This document shows, piece by piece, positions 29,750 to 37,869 of a DNA stretch of 64,000 bases. The notes below the pieces were generated by a model. That model worked only from the letters and a program-made list of their open reading frames with translations. It was not told the DNA's origin and ran no database searches. The number at the start of each line of letters is the position of its first letter. Position 1 is the stretch's first letter. Origin of the DNA: Mycolicibacterium vulneris (GTDB lineage: Bacteria; Actinomycetota; Actinomycetes; Mycobacteriales; Mycobacteriaceae); contig NZ_NCXM01000002.1 of NCBI RefSeq assembly GCF_002104765.1, forward strand, positions 186,001 through 250,000. Direction: 5' to 3'. The position numbers were made by a program, and so were the translations under genes.

Positions 29750-29886
29750 TACCGCCATTCATACCGCCATTAGGTCGATTTGACCGCAGCTTTCCGTGGA
29801 TGTTCGCGGCTGTGTCTATGTGTGGTAATCCGCTGTGCTACAAGGGATATTGCACACATTCGCGGACGCCTGCGTATACCGCCGTT
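29750..29886 (+). other. Candidate integrase arm-type sites, right side
   Basis: TACCGCCATT at 29750 and 29762 (12 bases apart) and TACCGCCGTT at 29877 lie just inside the right attachment core, in the same orientation as the two TACCGCCTT copies next to the left core. The arrangement (a pair plus a core-proximal copy) fits arm sites. Confidence 0.45.
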
Positions 29887-29890
29887 AAGC

Positions 29891-29933
29891 CTGGGGGTCA
29901 AGTGGTCGCAGGTTCAAATCCTGTCAGCCCGAC
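29891..29933 (+). repeat. attR core: second copy of the 43-base direct repeat
   Basis: Exact copy of 14394-14436, that is the anticodon loop to 3' end of tRNA-Pro without the 5' half. It marks the right boundary of the element; the sequence after it is the original chromosomal downstream flank of the tRNA. Confidence 0.93.
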
Positions 29934-29946
29934 ACGTGTCATTTCC

Positions 29947-29971
29947 CGGGACATCGTTGACAGGTGTCCCG
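29947..29971 (+). terminator. Displaced chromosomal terminator of tRNA-Pro
   Basis: CGGGACA (29947-29953) and TGTCCCG (29965-29971) form a 7-base stem with an 11-base loop, 14 bases after attR. Before integration it would have stood just after tRNA-Pro. It may also serve the convergent LtrA gene. Confidence 0.5.
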
Positions 29972-30035
29972 AGACGTGGTCTACACCTAGCCGGTTTTCG
30001 GGGCTTTTCCGCATTTGACGCCGCCGGGTTGGTAG

Positions 30036-31316
30036 TCACGGGTTCCCCTGACGGGCAACGCGATGCGGATCGGAGAGTCCTCGGCGACGTCGTCGTCGGC
30101 CACCTGGGCCCGCGCGGCTGCGCCCTCCCGTCCGGATCCCGGCGTGACCGGGCCGAAGGCGCCAACTGAGGGGCACCCCCAGCGGGTCGTTCCCGCCCCG
30201 GACCTCCCAGATGACGCGCAGGGCGGAGACGAGCAGCAAGACGGTCAGCGTGGTCAGTGCGTGGAGTTGGACGGTGAGTGGGACGGTCGCAGCCATAACG
30301 CCCCCGGCCACGAGCCGGTCGACCATGATCTTGCGGTGGTCGCGCCACCGGTAGGCGACGTCGCCTAGGTAGAACAATGCGACGCCGCCGCTGAGGGCGA
30401 AACCGGGCAGCGGGTCCATCGGCTCGTCCGGGTGTCCCACGGCCTTGTACAAGCCGAGGGCGAAGAAGACGATGCCAGTGACCAGCACCAGGTGGAGATA
30501 GCTGTAGGCGTCGCGGGCGTGACGGGCCCGGCGAGCCGGGCTCAGCCGCCGCAGCCGCGCGGCGGCGCGGGGGCTCGGCTCGAAGTACGTCCACCACATC
30601 CCGGCGGCGATAAGCACCGCCGTCACCACCGCGGCGGCGGTCAGCGGCCGGCCGATGCTGTCCTTCGCGCCCCCACCCGCACTCACGATCGACTCGCCGA
30701 GGGCGATGATCACGATGAGACCGTGCCGCTCGACGAAGTAACTCGGGGACACCCGCCACCCGGCGCGCCCGGCGATGAGCGGCCCGCTGAGGTCGACCAT
30801 CGCGGACGTTAGCCATAGCAGCTCCCGGTATGGCGACGTCATGAAGGCTCCCACGACAATGAGCCCGGAGCCGGCCAGCAGGTAGGGCACCAGCTGGAGG
30901 GTGGGTGCGCGGAGCTGCTCGTCTCCGCGCGTCGTGCGGAGGAGCAGCACCACATGAAGCAGCCGGACGAACACGTAGGCGGTCGCGAAGACCAGCGCCA
31001 TTTTCCCAAAGGCGTTCGGCAGCGCCGTCGCCGCGATGAGCATCGCAGCCATCGCGAAGTAGATCAGGATGCGCGCCGGCGGGTCCGCGTGCTCGAAGGT
31101 GTTGGTCAGCCAGGCGTAGTTCTCCCACGCCCACCAGATCGCCGTCAGTGCCAGCGCCCCTCGACCGAATCCGGTCCACGAGACATTCGCCAGCATCAGG
31201 GTCGTGACTTCCGACATCGCGTAGACGTAGACGAGGTCGAAGAACAGCTCAAGCGTGCCGACCGTACGGTCCTCGTGGTAGGCCGTCCGCTGGCGCGGTG
31301 ATGCCCTGTCGATCAC
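30036..31316 (-). CDS. Low temperature requirement A (LtrA) family membrane protein
   Basis: 426 aa from GTG at 31316, preceded by GGGAGGGG; the frame is open further upstream but arginine-rich. The family signature HEDRTVGTLELFFDLVYVYA is at residues about 14-33 and FVERHGLIVIIALGESIVSA is in the middle. About ten to twelve membrane helices alternate through the protein. LtrA was linked to low-temperature growth in Listeria; biochemical function is unknown. The last 45 residues ([15 protein letters not shown]) are disordered and basic. Confidence 0.86.
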   Translation of the reverse strand: MIDRASPRQRTAYHEDRTVGTLELFFDLVYVYAMSEVTTLMLANVSWTGFGRGALALTAIWWAWENYAWLTNTFEHADPPARILIYFAMAAMLIAATALPNAFGKMALVFATAYVFVRLLHVVLLLRTTRGDEQLRAPTLQLVPYLLAGSGLIVVGAFMTSPYRELLWLTSAMVDLSGPLIAGRAGWRVSPSYFVERHGLIVIIALGESIVSAGGGAKDSIGRPLTAAAVVTAVLIAAGMWWTYFEPSPRAAARLRRLSPARRARHARDAYSYLHLVLVTGIVFFALGLYKAVGHPDEPMDPLPGFALSGGVALFYLGDVAYRWRDHRKIMVDRLVAGGVMAATVPLTVQLHALTTLTVLLLVSALRVIWEVRGGNDPLGVPLSWRLRPGHAGIRTGGRSRAGPGGRRRRRRGLSDPHRVARQGNP

Positions 31317-31575
31317 CGACCCCTCCCATCCACCCGTGACGTCGGCCGCCGGGCGTCGAATCCAGCGTCCCAGCCCGCGCGCGGTCCGGCCTGGACGCGA
31401 AGGCACCGGTCGTCACGGGTCGGCTGGTCCTGCCGGTACGACCGCGCCGACCAGGGCGGTGCTGTCACCGCCCGGCGCACCGCTTCCCGGTGGGGCCGAC
31501 GCAGAGGTTCGGGCAAACCCATCGGAATTTCGCCAGCGTCCCCGACATAGCGTTAATCACCACGACCAAATCTCT

Positions 31576-32076
31576 TTAAAGTTTGCAGTTTTCGGACTTG
31601 AGCATCCACGCTTCCTTTTCGAGGGCGTCGATGATGGCATGCAGCAGGTCAGCAGTTGACGGATCGGCGGCATCGACCTCGTCATGCACAGTCCGGACGG
31701 TGTCGACAACGGCGTAGACGCGAGTGGCCATCATGTCCACCGTTTCGGTGGTGCTGAGTTCGGTTGGCGGCGCGGCGGGCACGGTGGTCGTGCGCGCGAC
31801 CGTGTCTGAGCGCCCGTCGGGAACTGCGTCAAGGGCGCGCATACGTTCGGCGATCGTGTCACTGGCTTCGCGCGCGGTGTCGACGATGCTGTCGAGTTGC
31901 AGGTGCAAGTCTCGGAAGTTTGTTCCGACGACATTCCAGTGCGCTTGCTTGCCTTGGATGTGCAGCTCGATCAGGTCGACGAGTACTTTCTGCAGGTTTT
32001 GCGGCAAGCTATCCGGGGCGACGAACCTGCGCACCCGGTCGACGTCACGACGGTTCGTCTGTATTGAAGGTGTCAC
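31576..32076 (-). CDS. dps: Dps-family ferritin-like DNA-protection protein
   Basis: 166 aa from GTG at 32076 with AAAGGGA upstream. The Dps signature is clear: LIELHIQGKQAHWNVVGTNF, then LHLQLDSIVDTAREASDTIA, containing the inter-subunit ferroxidase His, His and Asp/Glu residues. Members form 12-mers that oxidise Fe(II) with peroxide and compact DNA under starvation. The C-terminal tail is short. It follows the PfpI gene by 40 bases on the same strand, suggesting a stress operon. Confidence 0.92.
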   Translation of the reverse strand: MTPSIQTNRRDVDRVRRFVAPDSLPQNLQKVLVDLIELHIQGKQAHWNVVGTNFRDLHLQLDSIVDTAREASDTIAERMRALDAVPDGRSDTVARTTTVPAAPPTELSTTETVDMMATRVYAVVDTVRTVHDEVDAADPSTADLLHAIIDALEKEAWMLKSENCKL

Positions 32077-32116
32077 GGCAATCCCTTTCGCGGCCTCCGA
32101 CAGCCGCAGTTCGGTG

Positions 32117-32677
32117 TCATGATGCTGCTGCCGGGGTTTTGGCGAACGCCTTCACGACGGCGGCGCAGAACGCCGGCAGATCGTCCGGCGAGCGACTCGA
32201 GATGAGGTTTCCGTCGACGACGACTTCCTCGTCGACCACGTTGGCGCCCGCGTTGCGCAGGTCGGTCCGGACGCTGGGATACGACGTGAGGGTTCGTCCC
32301 GCGACGACGCCTGCCTCGATGAGCGTCCACGGGCCGTGACAGATCACCCCGACCGGTTTGCCCGACTCCACGAAGTCCCGCACGAATGCGACTGCACGTT
32401 CGTCGATGCGCAGCTTGTCGGGATTCACCGTCCCGCCCGGCAGCAGCAGGCCGCCGTAGTCGTCGATCGACGCGTCGGCGACAACCCTATCGACAGTGAA
32501 CGTGCCCGCTGGATCGAGGTCGTTGTTGCGCATCTGAATCCACCCTTTACGCAAAGACAACAGTTCGGTCTGCCCACCGGCCTGGTGCACCGCCGCGGAC
32601 GGATGCACAAGCTCGACCCGTTCCACACCATCGGCTGCAAGGATTGCAAAACGTTTGCCCTGCAACAAATTTGACAT
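32117..32677 (-). CDS. DJ-1/PfpI family protein
   Basis: 186 aa with GAGGAGTG upstream of the ATG. The nucleophile elbow is VGVICHGPWTLIEAG (Cys followed by His), and the oxyanion-region motif is DDYGGLLLPGGTVNPDKLR. This subgroup includes general-stress proteins and deglycase-like proteins; exact activity is uncertain. It is upstream of dps in the same direction and is paralogous to the protein at 46944-47525. Confidence 0.88.
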   Translation of the reverse strand: MSNLLQGKRFAILAADGVERVELVHPSAAVHQAGGQTELLSLRKGWIQMRNNDLDPAGTFTVDRVVADASIDDYGGLLLPGGTVNPDKLRIDERAVAFVRDFVESGKPVGVICHGPWTLIEAGVVAGRTLTSYPSVRTDLRNAGANVVDEEVVVDGNLISSRSPDDLPAFCAAVVKAFAKTPAAAS

Positions 32678-32718
32678 TACCTACACTCCTCACACTGCCG
32701 CCAGTTGTGATCTGAGTA

Positions 32719-32965
32719 CTACGATGTTGCGACAGAATCGAATTCGTTGCGGGAGTCGACCGCGCGCCGCAGTTCCTCTGCGCGGCAGTGCGTTTCGGCC
32801 TCGGCGACCATCCGCTCCTCCTCGCTGTTGTAGGGGGTGAATTTCGCTGATAGTGATGCTCCGCTCCGCGTTGGTGTCCTTGTCGCGTGCGGTCACGTTG
32901 AGGATGCCGTTGGCGTCGATGTCGAACGTCACCTCGATGTGCGGTTCACCGCGCGTCGCCGCGCC
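32719..32965 (-). pseudogene. dnaK: dnaK fragment, frameshifted
   Basis: On the minus strand, [20 protein letters not shown] and [17 protein letters not shown] match the substrate-binding domain of DnaK. The frame then shifts, and the neighbouring frame continues [30 protein letters not shown] to a TAG at 32719. An in-frame stop also interrupts it upstream, and the ATPase domain and C-terminal lid are missing. This is a remnant of about 80 codons. Confidence 0.8.
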
Positions 32966-33080
32966 GGATGTTGCCTAACTTTGGACCGGCCCAATACCCG
33001 GTTGTCGCTGGCCATTTCGCGTACCGGCTGGTTAGGCCGGACCGTCGAGATCATCTTCGCGGGACTAGCCAGGACCACAC

Positions 33081-33539
33081 CTACGCGTTCACCGTTTGCT
33101 GAGAGTCAGACGTGGTTGGAATGGCTTGCGCGCCGGCCTTCGCCGCGCCGATTGCGATCTTGCGCGGCTTGCTGGCCTCCGACACCGGAACCGTCAAAGT
33201 CAGCACGCCATGGTCGACTTGGGCGGTCATCTTGCTCGGATCGAGGTTCTCGCCAAGAAAGAGCTGCCGGCGGAACTCACCCTGCGGTCGTTCATCAACG
33301 ATCACCTGGTCGCCCTCCTGGCGCAGCGGTTGGCGACGGGCGCTGACCTCGACGACATTGCGTTCGACGGTGACGTCCACATCGTTTTCCGTGACGCCGG
33401 GCACGTCGATAGCGATGATGAATTGGTCACCCCTGCGTAAGGCCTCTATGGGCAGGGTATGCGCCGTCCAGGCGCCTGCTACTGCCTGATTGGCCAGCCG
33501 GTCAAGGTCGCGGAACGGGTCGAATTGCATCAATGTCAT
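33081..33539 (-). CDS. Hsp20/alpha-crystallin small heat-shock protein
   Basis: 152 aa from the ATG at 33539, directly after AGGAGG; the open frame extends upstream but is not coding-like. The alpha-crystallin domain runs from about residue 38 to 128 (IAIDVPGVTENDVDVTVERN through QVDHGVLTLTVPV), with the family's A/G-X-L-type motif as GVLTLTVP. ATP-independent holdase preventing aggregation under stress. It lies beside a dnaK remnant, suggesting that a larger chaperone cluster once stood here. Confidence 0.92.
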   Translation of the reverse strand: MTLMQFDPFRDLDRLANQAVAGAWTAHTLPIEALRRGDQFIIAIDVPGVTENDVDVTVERNVVEVSARRQPLRQEGDQVIVDERPQGEFRRQLFLGENLDPSKMTAQVDHGVLTLTVPVSEASKPRKIAIGAAKAGAQAIPTTSDSQQTVNA

Positions 33540-33672
33540 GGCTGGCCTCCTAGGTTGGCCACGTTCGCGGCGGTCGCGCGTCGACGCCACGTAGAATTCG
33601 TACCGAAAGCGCGGTAATACGCTCCCCAGAGCAGGAGTCTGGCATCTGGCCGCGGTAGTCGCGTGCACCCAG

Positions 33673-33711
33673 TGGGTCCGAAATCTGGACCGGGATTCGT
33701 CCTCCCAGGAC
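33673..33711. promoter_or_regulatory. Two inverted repeats upstream of hsp20
   Basis: GGTCC-N7-GGACC (33673-33677 and 33685-33689) is followed by TCGTCCT-CCC-AGGACGA (33695-33711). They lie about 135-170 bases before the hsp20 start. They do not match the DosR palindrome or the HrcA CIRCE element. Possible operator or hairpin. Confidence 0.3.
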
Positions 33712-33959
33712 GAGCACCAGAGTGTTGGACGGGCAATGTTGAGCGTCACGCTCACCACTGGGATCGTGTCACTGGTATCGCCGGGGGAGTTCCAAATTAT
33801 TCGTTAGACAAGCGTGCCGTGACCGTGTTCTTCGGTGTCGTGACCGCGGTTCGTAGCCCGAGACGAATAGCGTTGCAGGAGAGGACGATCCGTTGTGCTC
33901 ACAGCACGAATCGCGAGTGAAATTTTCGACCCGGTGGGTGGACGCGATAACGCTACTGT

Positions 33960-34100
33960 TGCGACTCCCGGAGAGGCCGCCGAGCGTGGCGCTTATCCGG
34001 TAGTGCTGCGCTGTGACAACGGACCTGAATTGGCTTGCGGCGCAATGGCCGGGTGGTGGGAAGGGCAGGTCGGTGAAGTGCCGGCATTCATCTACCTACA
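33960..34100 (+). pseudogene. IS3-type transposase remnant
   Basis: The stretch ERGAYPVVLRCDNGPELACG and following AMAGW resembles the second catalytic Asp region (DNGPE) of the IS3/IS481 rve integrase core. Only about 45 codons remain, with no first Asp, no terminal inverted repeats and no downstream Glu segment. It marks an old insertion. Confidence 0.45.
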
Positions 34101-34134
34101 TTGACAGGCCGTTGCGCCACGGCAACTGCAGGCT

Positions 34135-34527
34135 CTATACCGCCCGTGGCGGATTAGGCGACGAGAGCAGCCTGGTGAACTCCACAGGGAGCTGCGACAT
34201 GAAGTCGTTGAACTCCTTCCGGTCAACCGCCTCCCGCAAGGTCAGCAGCACCGCCTCCACACCGGTCAAAGTCTCGGTCGTGGTCAGCCCAGTGCGGCTG
34301 CTGACGCGCAGAATCAGGTCATTCAGGTCGAATCGCCCCGGACCTTTGCTGTTCCATCGCACTGAGTCAACAAGCTCCTCGGGGAGCTGTCGGATCAGGT
34401 GCCGTACCTCTCCGGCGCTGACTCGCATCGCCAAGACCTCGAGTACCGCGCGGGTCAGATCGGCTGCCTCCCCCTTCGACAGCATGGCGCGCTCGGCGAC
34501 GTCGCGATAAAACTCGTGAGCATTCAT
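34135..34527 (-). CDS. DUF2267 protein
   Basis: 130 aa from the ATG at 34527. Two helical repeats of the DUF2267 type: EFYRDVAERAMLSKGEAADL with RAVLEVLAMRVSAGEVRHLI, then LILRVSSRTGLTTTETLTGV with the closing DFMSQLPVEFTRLL. Function unknown; the family is common in actinobacterial stress clusters. A paralogue is at 51343-51714. Confidence 0.85.
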   Translation of the reverse strand: MNAHEFYRDVAERAMLSKGEAADLTRAVLEVLAMRVSAGEVRHLIRQLPEELVDSVRWNSKGPGRFDLNDLILRVSSRTGLTTTETLTGVEAVLLTLREAVDRKEFNDFMSQLPVEFTRLLSSPNPPRAV

Positions 34528-34770
34528 CGGATCATCTCCAACTCTCCGTTCCACAGGACGGCGGTTTTCTCGGACAATGCCCGCTTCAGCGTTGCGGCGC
34601 ATCAACCTGTGGCTAGTAAGAGTCGATGGACCACCTGTTCTGGCAGATCGAGACCGCTGCAGAGGCCCTCAGGTCTAGCGGAGCCGACAGTTTTCGCCCC
34701 TGTGGGTCCAAGACCGTAGGCAGCGTCGGCGGCAGCATGTCGACGAAGACGGTCATGAAGGAGGTACTCA

Positions 34771-35496
34771 ATGGCTCGAATATTGATCGTGCTCTCTGGC
34801 AGCGACCACTGGACGTTGTCAGACGGCACCCGCCATCCCACGGGATTCTGGGCCGAAGAATTCGTCGAACCCCACCGCACCTTCCGCAACGCCGAGGTCG
34901 ACGTCGACATCGCCACTCCTGGCGGTGTCCGGCCGACCGTCGATCAGGTCAGCTTGGCGCCCGATCGCGCCGGTGGCGAAGAACGCGCCGCCGAGCTTCG
35001 TAGCTATTTGAAATCGCTGGAGCACGAGCTCGCCGCCCCAATGTCGGTGGAGCACGCCGCCGAAAACCTGGGCAACTACGACGCCGTCTTCATTCCGGGC
35101 GGCCACGGGCCGATGGAGGATCTGCCGGACTGTCGACCGCTCGGCCGAATTCTGGCCGGTCTGTTCGACACGGGACGAGTCGTCGCTGCGGTATGCCACG
35201 GGCCGGCCGGACTGCTGGCGGCCCGTCGCGAGGACGGCACCTGGCTGTTCGCCGGCCGACGGCTGACCGCCCTCACAAATGAGGAAGAGCGCCAAGGAGG
35301 TCTGGCGGACCGTGCCAAGTGGCTACTGGAGACCCGACTGCGCGAGGAGGGAGCGGACTTCGACCAGGGGCAGCCCTGGAGTTCCCACGTGGTGGTGGAC
35401 GGGCGCCTTGTCACCGGCCAGAATCCGGCGTCCTCGAAGCAGGCGGCCGAACGCACGCTTGCGGTCCTCATGGCGGCACAGTCCCCGCAGTCGTGA
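34771..35496 (+). CDS. Hsp31-like DJ-1/PfpI family protein
   Basis: 241 aa with AAGGAGG before the ATG. It opens ILIVLSGSDHWTLSDGTRHP, then EFVEPHRTFRNAEVDVDIAT, and has the nucleophile elbow VVAAVCHGPAGLLAAR (Cys-His) and the Glu-containing NYDAVFIPGGHGPMEDL. These are features of the longer Hsp31/class I glutamine-amidotransferase-like group, with holdase and glyoxalase/deglycase activity in studied members. It leads a plus-strand run with the next gene 17 bases downstream. Confidence 0.88.
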   Translation: MARILIVLSGSDHWTLSDGTRHPTGFWAEEFVEPHRTFRNAEVDVDIATPGGVRPTVDQVSLAPDRAGGEERAAELRSYLKSLEHELAAPMSVEHAAENLGNYDAVFIPGGHGPMEDLPDCRPLGRILAGLFDTGRVVAAVCHGPAGLLAARREDGTWLFAGRRLTALTNEEERQGGLADRAKWLLETRLREEGADFDQGQPWSSHVVVDGRLVTGQNPASSKQAAERTLAVLMAAQSPQS

Positions 35497-35513
35497 CGAG
35501 GAAGGAGCCAAGG

Positions 35514-36125
35514 ATGCATGTTCGGTACACGCTGATAACCGCCGACCCTGAACGGATTGACGACGCCATCGCATACCTCGCTTCTGATGGCCGATCGCGC
35601 CTTGAGTCAGAACCCGGCGAGAAAGGAATGTCGCTGCAGGTATCTCCCGACCTGGCCGTCGCGGTTCTCGAGTCGTTCTGGGTCTCACACGACGCCATGC
35701 GAGAAAGCGAACGCGTAGAGGCCGGTGTCCGCGACGAGGCGATCCGTCTTGCGCTCGGCACCGCCTCGGTCGAACGTTTCAGGAGGGCGAGCGTGACTCG
35801 GGTGGGGCGAGAAGAGGGCGGAGCGGGCGTGCGCCACACCGTCTATCAGACGAATCCGGCCGCACTCGACGAGGCGATCGCCGGATATGAAGACACAGCG
35901 GTGCCTTGGCTGACGGAAACCGACGGGTTCGTCAGTGCAGCCCTGCTAGTCGATCACCGGTCTGGGAGACAACTCAGCCAAACCATTTGGCGCGACATCG
36001 ACGCGTTGGTAAAAAGCCGTAGTTCTGCCGCAGCGATCCGGGTGGACGCCGTCGCGGCGACCGACAGCGCCGTAGTCGCACTCGACGAGTACGGGCTCGT
36101 GTTTCGGTCGGTCCGGACGGAATGA
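35514..36125 (+). CDS. Double ABM-like (dimeric alpha/beta barrel) protein
   Basis: 203 aa from the ATG at 35514 with AAGGAG upstream. No catalytic motif is recognised. The second half (TNPAALDEAIAGYEDTAVPW and following GFVSAALLVDHRSGRQLSQT) reads like an antibiotic-biosynthesis-monooxygenase-type ferredoxin fold, and the first half (YTLITADPERIDDAIAYLAS) looks like a diverged copy, so an internal duplication is likely. Co-transcribed with the Hsp31-like gene. Confidence 0.65.
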   Translation: MHVRYTLITADPERIDDAIAYLASDGRSRLESEPGEKGMSLQVSPDLAVAVLESFWVSHDAMRESERVEAGVRDEAIRLALGTASVERFRRASVTRVGREEGGAGVRHTVYQTNPAALDEAIAGYEDTAVPWLTETDGFVSAALLVDHRSGRQLSQTIWRDIDALVKSRSSAAAIRVDAVAATDSAVVALDEYGLVFRSVRTE

Positions 36126-36328
36126 TCGACGCTGCGATGCCGCCAAACCCCGTGTGTCGGTTACCGATCAGCAGGCCTGTCGTCAACTGGGCACCCTTCG
36201 TCCGGGTCGGCGGCACAACGCGGTTCATCACGTGCATGGTCGAAGTGACTCCTCATGACCAAGTCGGGCGCCAAGAATCGACCTGCTGGATCGTCTACTG
36301 CCGGCGAACGAGTGAATACCCTTGACTC

Positions 36329-36586
36329 ATGGCTAAAGACACAGAAACCCAACACAACACCGACACCCAAACCATCACCGAAAAACAAGGCACCACCGGA
36401 AACGACTCCACAGACCTACAGGCGCCCGGAGGCAACCCGGACAACCGCGAAACCGTTCAGAACATGGGCGCACCCGAACTCCGCAATGCCGTGATAGAGC
36501 TGTTGACGATCATTGACGATTCCGATGATATGAACGTGGTCGTCACCATCTCCGACGACGGCACTGTCGTCGTCGAGGCTGCCTAG
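36329..36586 (+). CDS. Small hydrophilic protein (85 aa)
   Basis: 85 aa from ATG at 36329. The first 45 residues are rich in T, N, Q, D and E (low complexity); the last 40 (GAPELRNAVIELLTIIDDSD, then VVVTISDDGTVVVEAA) look like a folded helix-strand-strand unit. No family recognised; no strong ribosome-binding site is seen. Plausible but unproven. Confidence 0.5.
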   Translation: MAKDTETQHNTDTQTITEKQGTTGNDSTDLQAPGGNPDNRETVQNMGAPELRNAVIELLTIIDDSDDMNVVVTISDDGTVVVEAA

Positions 36587-36823
36587 TCCGACGAGCACTC
36601 GAGAATCCGATGACTGCTGAACGGCGTGTGTTCGGTGAACCGGATCGCGACTCGGCTTTCGTCGACCCTCGACGTCCAATTCCGCGGAGAATGTTTGAAC
36701 TGCCGGGCCGAGGTCGGGACTGCGGCCTTTGGGCACAGTGGTAACTGAGAAGCGATGGGACACTCCGCCGCTGCGGCAACCGTTCTCCGCTTTTCGGTAA
36801 ACGACAACGGAAAAAGGGCAACC

Positions 36824-37120
36824 ATGGCGACAAAGGCATTGCTGGTGCGGCTCGAGGCCAAGCCCGGGAAGGAGCGCGCAGTCGAGCAATTTCTTCTGTC
36901 GGCGCTGCCGCTCGTCGAGCAAGAACCAGGCACGAAACCATGGCTTGCGGTTCGGTTCAGTCCGTCGGCGTTCGGCATTATCGACGCTTTCCCCGACGAG
37001 GCGGCGCTAGAGGCACATCTTGGCGGCCCAGTTGGAAAGGCCCTCGCCGAGAAGGCCGAAGAGCTGTTCGCCTCGCCACCCGCCATCAGCAATCTGGACG
37101 TTCTCGCCAACAAGCTCTGA
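36824..37120 (+). CDS. ABM-fold protein (putative quinol monooxygenase type)
   Basis: 98 aa from the ATG at 36824 with AAAGGG upstream. KALLVRLEAKPGKERAVEQF, then FGIIDAFPDEAALEAHLGGP and a C-terminal SNLDVLANKL, follow the single-domain antibiotic-biosynthesis-monooxygenase fold, which works as a dimer. Substrate unknown. A close paralogue on the other strand is at 37870-38211. A GGGACT half-site lies about 100 bases upstream. Confidence 0.8.
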   Translation: MATKALLVRLEAKPGKERAVEQFLLSALPLVEQEPGTKPWLAVRFSPSAFGIIDAFPDEAALEAHLGGPVGKALAEKAEELFASPPAISNLDVLANKL

Positions 37121-37297
37121 GGCCGTTGCTGACCCCGCGTATCAGGGTGACCCCAGGATAGGGGCCGCGAATCAATCCGGACGCGATCTGTTAGACACCG
37201 CGGGACGACCCCTGATCGCCTCGGGCAAAGGAGAATTGAGGTGTGACACGGATAGATGACGGTCTGGCCGCCCATCTCTAGCCGATCGGACAACATC

Positions 37298-37816
37298 GTG
37301 AACTCGTCCATACCACGCGCACGCGCTGCGGCGGCGATGTGCGTGCTGATTGCCGCCGCCGCGGTAAGCGGCTGCAGCGCCGGACAACAGTCGCAAACCG
37401 CCAGGATGGAACCAGCCGTCAACGGCTCCATGGCCAACCTCAATAATATCGCGCTGCGCAACATCCGGATCCGTGCCAAGCAGACCGGCTATGCAGTGCG
37501 GCCGGGCAGGACCGTCGACCTGGCGCTGGTGGCCACCAATCAATCACCGGACACCGCGGACGCACTCGTCGCGGTCACCTCCGACGTCGGTGCGGTCACT
37601 GTGGTCGGAAACACCGCAATACCGGCCGGTGGCATATTGATCGTCGACAGCCCGGATCGGGTGGACGCCGCGCTGGCAGCGGTAAAACCCGCCAACACTG
37701 CCACCGCAAACCTGATACTGACCAAACCGATCAGCAACGGGCTGACTTACGAGTTCACGTTCCAGTTCGCACACGTCGGCGAGATATCCGTCCGAGTTCC
37801 GGTCTCGGCTGACTAG
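37298..37816 (+). CDS. Putative lipoprotein, LpqE-like
   Basis: 172 aa from the GTG at 37298. A signal peptide with basic start and hydrophobic core (ARAAAAMCVLIAAAAVSGCSA) ends in the lipobox VSGC, so the mature protein should be diacylated at Cys and surface-anchored. The remainder is a beta-sandwich-like domain (LRNIRIRAKQTGYAVRPGRT) similar to mycobacterial LpqE and to copper-chaperone-like PCuAC folds, without an obvious His/Met metal set. Function unknown. Confidence 0.8.
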   Translation: MNSSIPRARAAAAMCVLIAAAAVSGCSAGQQSQTARMEPAVNGSMANLNNIALRNIRIRAKQTGYAVRPGRTVDLALVATNQSPDTADALVAVTSDVGAVTVVGNTAIPAGGILIVDSPDRVDAALAAVKPANTATANLILTKPISNGLTYEFTFQFAHVGEISVRVPVSAD

Positions 37817-37869
37817 CGAAATCGGTGTCACGGCCACAGAGACGCCCAGATGCCGTCGCTGGACACGGG

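Noticed and set aside
14394..29933. Complete prophage
   Set aside because: No portal, major capsid, large terminase, tail tube or lysis genes are visible within the att boundaries.
29914..31179. 421-codon minus-strand frame overlapping LtrA
   Set aside because: It runs in another frame of the LtrA gene and is Arg/Ala/Pro-rich; LtrA has the conserved motifs and membrane helices.
34690..34720. CGCCCCTGTGGGTCC considered as a DosR box upstream of the Hsp31-like gene
   Set aside because: The symmetry is CCC...GGG rather than GGG...CCC, and the match to the consensus is poor.
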